Source: a bacterium CG2_30_54_10
GTDB lineage: Bacteria; Muiribacteriota; Ozemobacteria; Ozemobacterales; Ozemobacteraceae
NCBI GenBank assembly: GCA_001872985.1
Contig: MNYA01000112.1
Coordinates: 1-6,032, forward strand
Reading direction: 5' to 3'
DNA: 6,032 nt
In this document: piece after piece, positions 5,638 through 6,032 of the stretch
Layout of the letters: each line of letters starts with the position of its first letter
Position numbering within the stretch: the first letter of the stretch is position 1
The notes under the pieces: generated by a model
Database searches by the model: none
Told to the model about the DNA's origin: nothing
Seen by the model: the letters and a program-made list of their open reading frames with translations, nothing else
Translations under genes and position numbers: made by a program

Positions 5638-6032
5638 ATGAGCACCAAAGCCACAAAAACAGGTTTTTTCCTTACTTTTGAAGGTCCCGAGGGAAGCGGG
5701 AAAAGCACCCAGATCAGGCTTCTCCAGTCCCGCCTGGAATCCTTGGGAAACACCGTTGTTCTAACCAGGGAACCCGGCGGAACACCCTTTGGAGACAAAA
5801 TTCGCGCGCTCCTTCTCGACATTGAAAATGGGCGGCTGGAGCCTGAGACGGAAGCATTCCTGATGCTAGCCCAACGGACAGAGCATTTGCGGAAGGTCAT
5901 CCAGCCCGCCATCGCTACGGGCAAGGTCGTTCTATGCGACAGATATTTCGATTCGAGCGTGGCGTATCAAGGTTATGGCCGCGGCCTGACCCCTGAAGTT
6001 ATCCGATCGCTCCACGAGAACCTTCTTCGTGA
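5638..6032 (+). CDS. tmk: Thymidylate kinase, N-terminal part (3' end outside window)
   Basis: dTMP kinase phosphorylates dTMP to dTDP using ATP, a required step of dTTP synthesis in the cytoplasm. The frame runs open from ATG 5638 to the window end, 131 codons of the usual ~205-215. Seen: the P-loop GPEGSGKST (residues 16-24), the segment TREPGGTPFGDKIR (43-56), the sequence AFLMLAQRTEHL (73-84), and the motif LCDRYFDSSVAYQGYGRG (99-116), whose DRY/F is typical of thymidylate kinase. The P-loop lacks the arginine of the eukaryotic type, fitting the E. coli-like type whose arginine sits in the LID region beyond the window. The gene begins 16 nt after the STAS stop with only a weak Shine-Dalgarno (GGA at 5624-5626); no other ATG, GTG or TTG lies in frame between the in-frame stop at 5614-5616 and this ATG. 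It is likely translated from the same message as the STAS gene. Confidence 0.96.
   Translation, partial: MSTKATKTGFFLTFEGPEGSGKSTQIRLLQSRLESLGNTVVLTREPGGTPFGDKIRALLLDIENGRLEPETEAFLMLAQRTEHLRKVIQPAIATGKVVLCDRYFDSSVAYQGYGRGLTPEVIRSLHENLLR

Noticed and set aside
5325..5924. 199-codon open frame on the minus strand
   Set aside because: It lies antisense to the STAS gene and tmk, both of which have clear family motifs on the + strand.

Overview
This window carries five protein-coding genes, all on the + strand, in two groups separated by a repeat-rich gap of about 0.8 kb with no credible gene. The left group is the C-terminal 409 codons of arginyl-tRNA synthetase (argS, 2-1231, cut by the window edge), followed after 2 nt by a 936-residue protein with an N-terminal zinc ribbon and a long TPR array (1234-4044). 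The right group is an RsbW/SpoIIAB-like GHKL ATPase (4838-5335, TTG start), an overlapping SpoIIAA/RsbV-like STAS protein (5313-5621), and the first 131 codons of thymidylate kinase (tmk, from 5638, cut by the window edge).

The organism is bacterial: strong Shine-Dalgarno sites, a TTG start, overlapping genes, a bacterial-type ArgRS and a bacterial-type thymidylate kinase. Base composition looks moderately GC-rich by eye. No gene here fixes the phylum. The gap full of dispersed palindromes and the partner-switching pair would fit a large-genome environmental bacterium (Deltaproteobacteria-like, PVC-like or Riflebacteria-like), but that is only a guess.

The gap (4045-4837) is a patchwork of small repeats and palindromes. 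It holds an 8-bp tandem array, three copies of a ~28-nt repeat (two in inverted orientation to each other), a perfect 10-bp hairpin, a palindrome that can fold as a three-way junction, a 12-bp perfect palindrome, and a 16-nt direct repeat recurring 384 bp apart. At its right end, a long segmented hairpin (4777-4830) would bury the Shine-Dalgarno of the kinase gene.

Functionally, the kinase and STAS genes form the core of a partner-switching module: the kinase would phosphorylate Ser57 of the STAS protein and would bind either that protein or a downstream target. No sigma factor or PP2C phosphatase gene is in view. The kinase has a non-canonical G1 box. The STAS gene and tmk are 16 nt apart, which suggests co-transcription. 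I see no clearly new system. The items most worth checking are the altered G1 box and the SD-burying hairpin, then the zinc ribbon-TPR protein coupled to argS.
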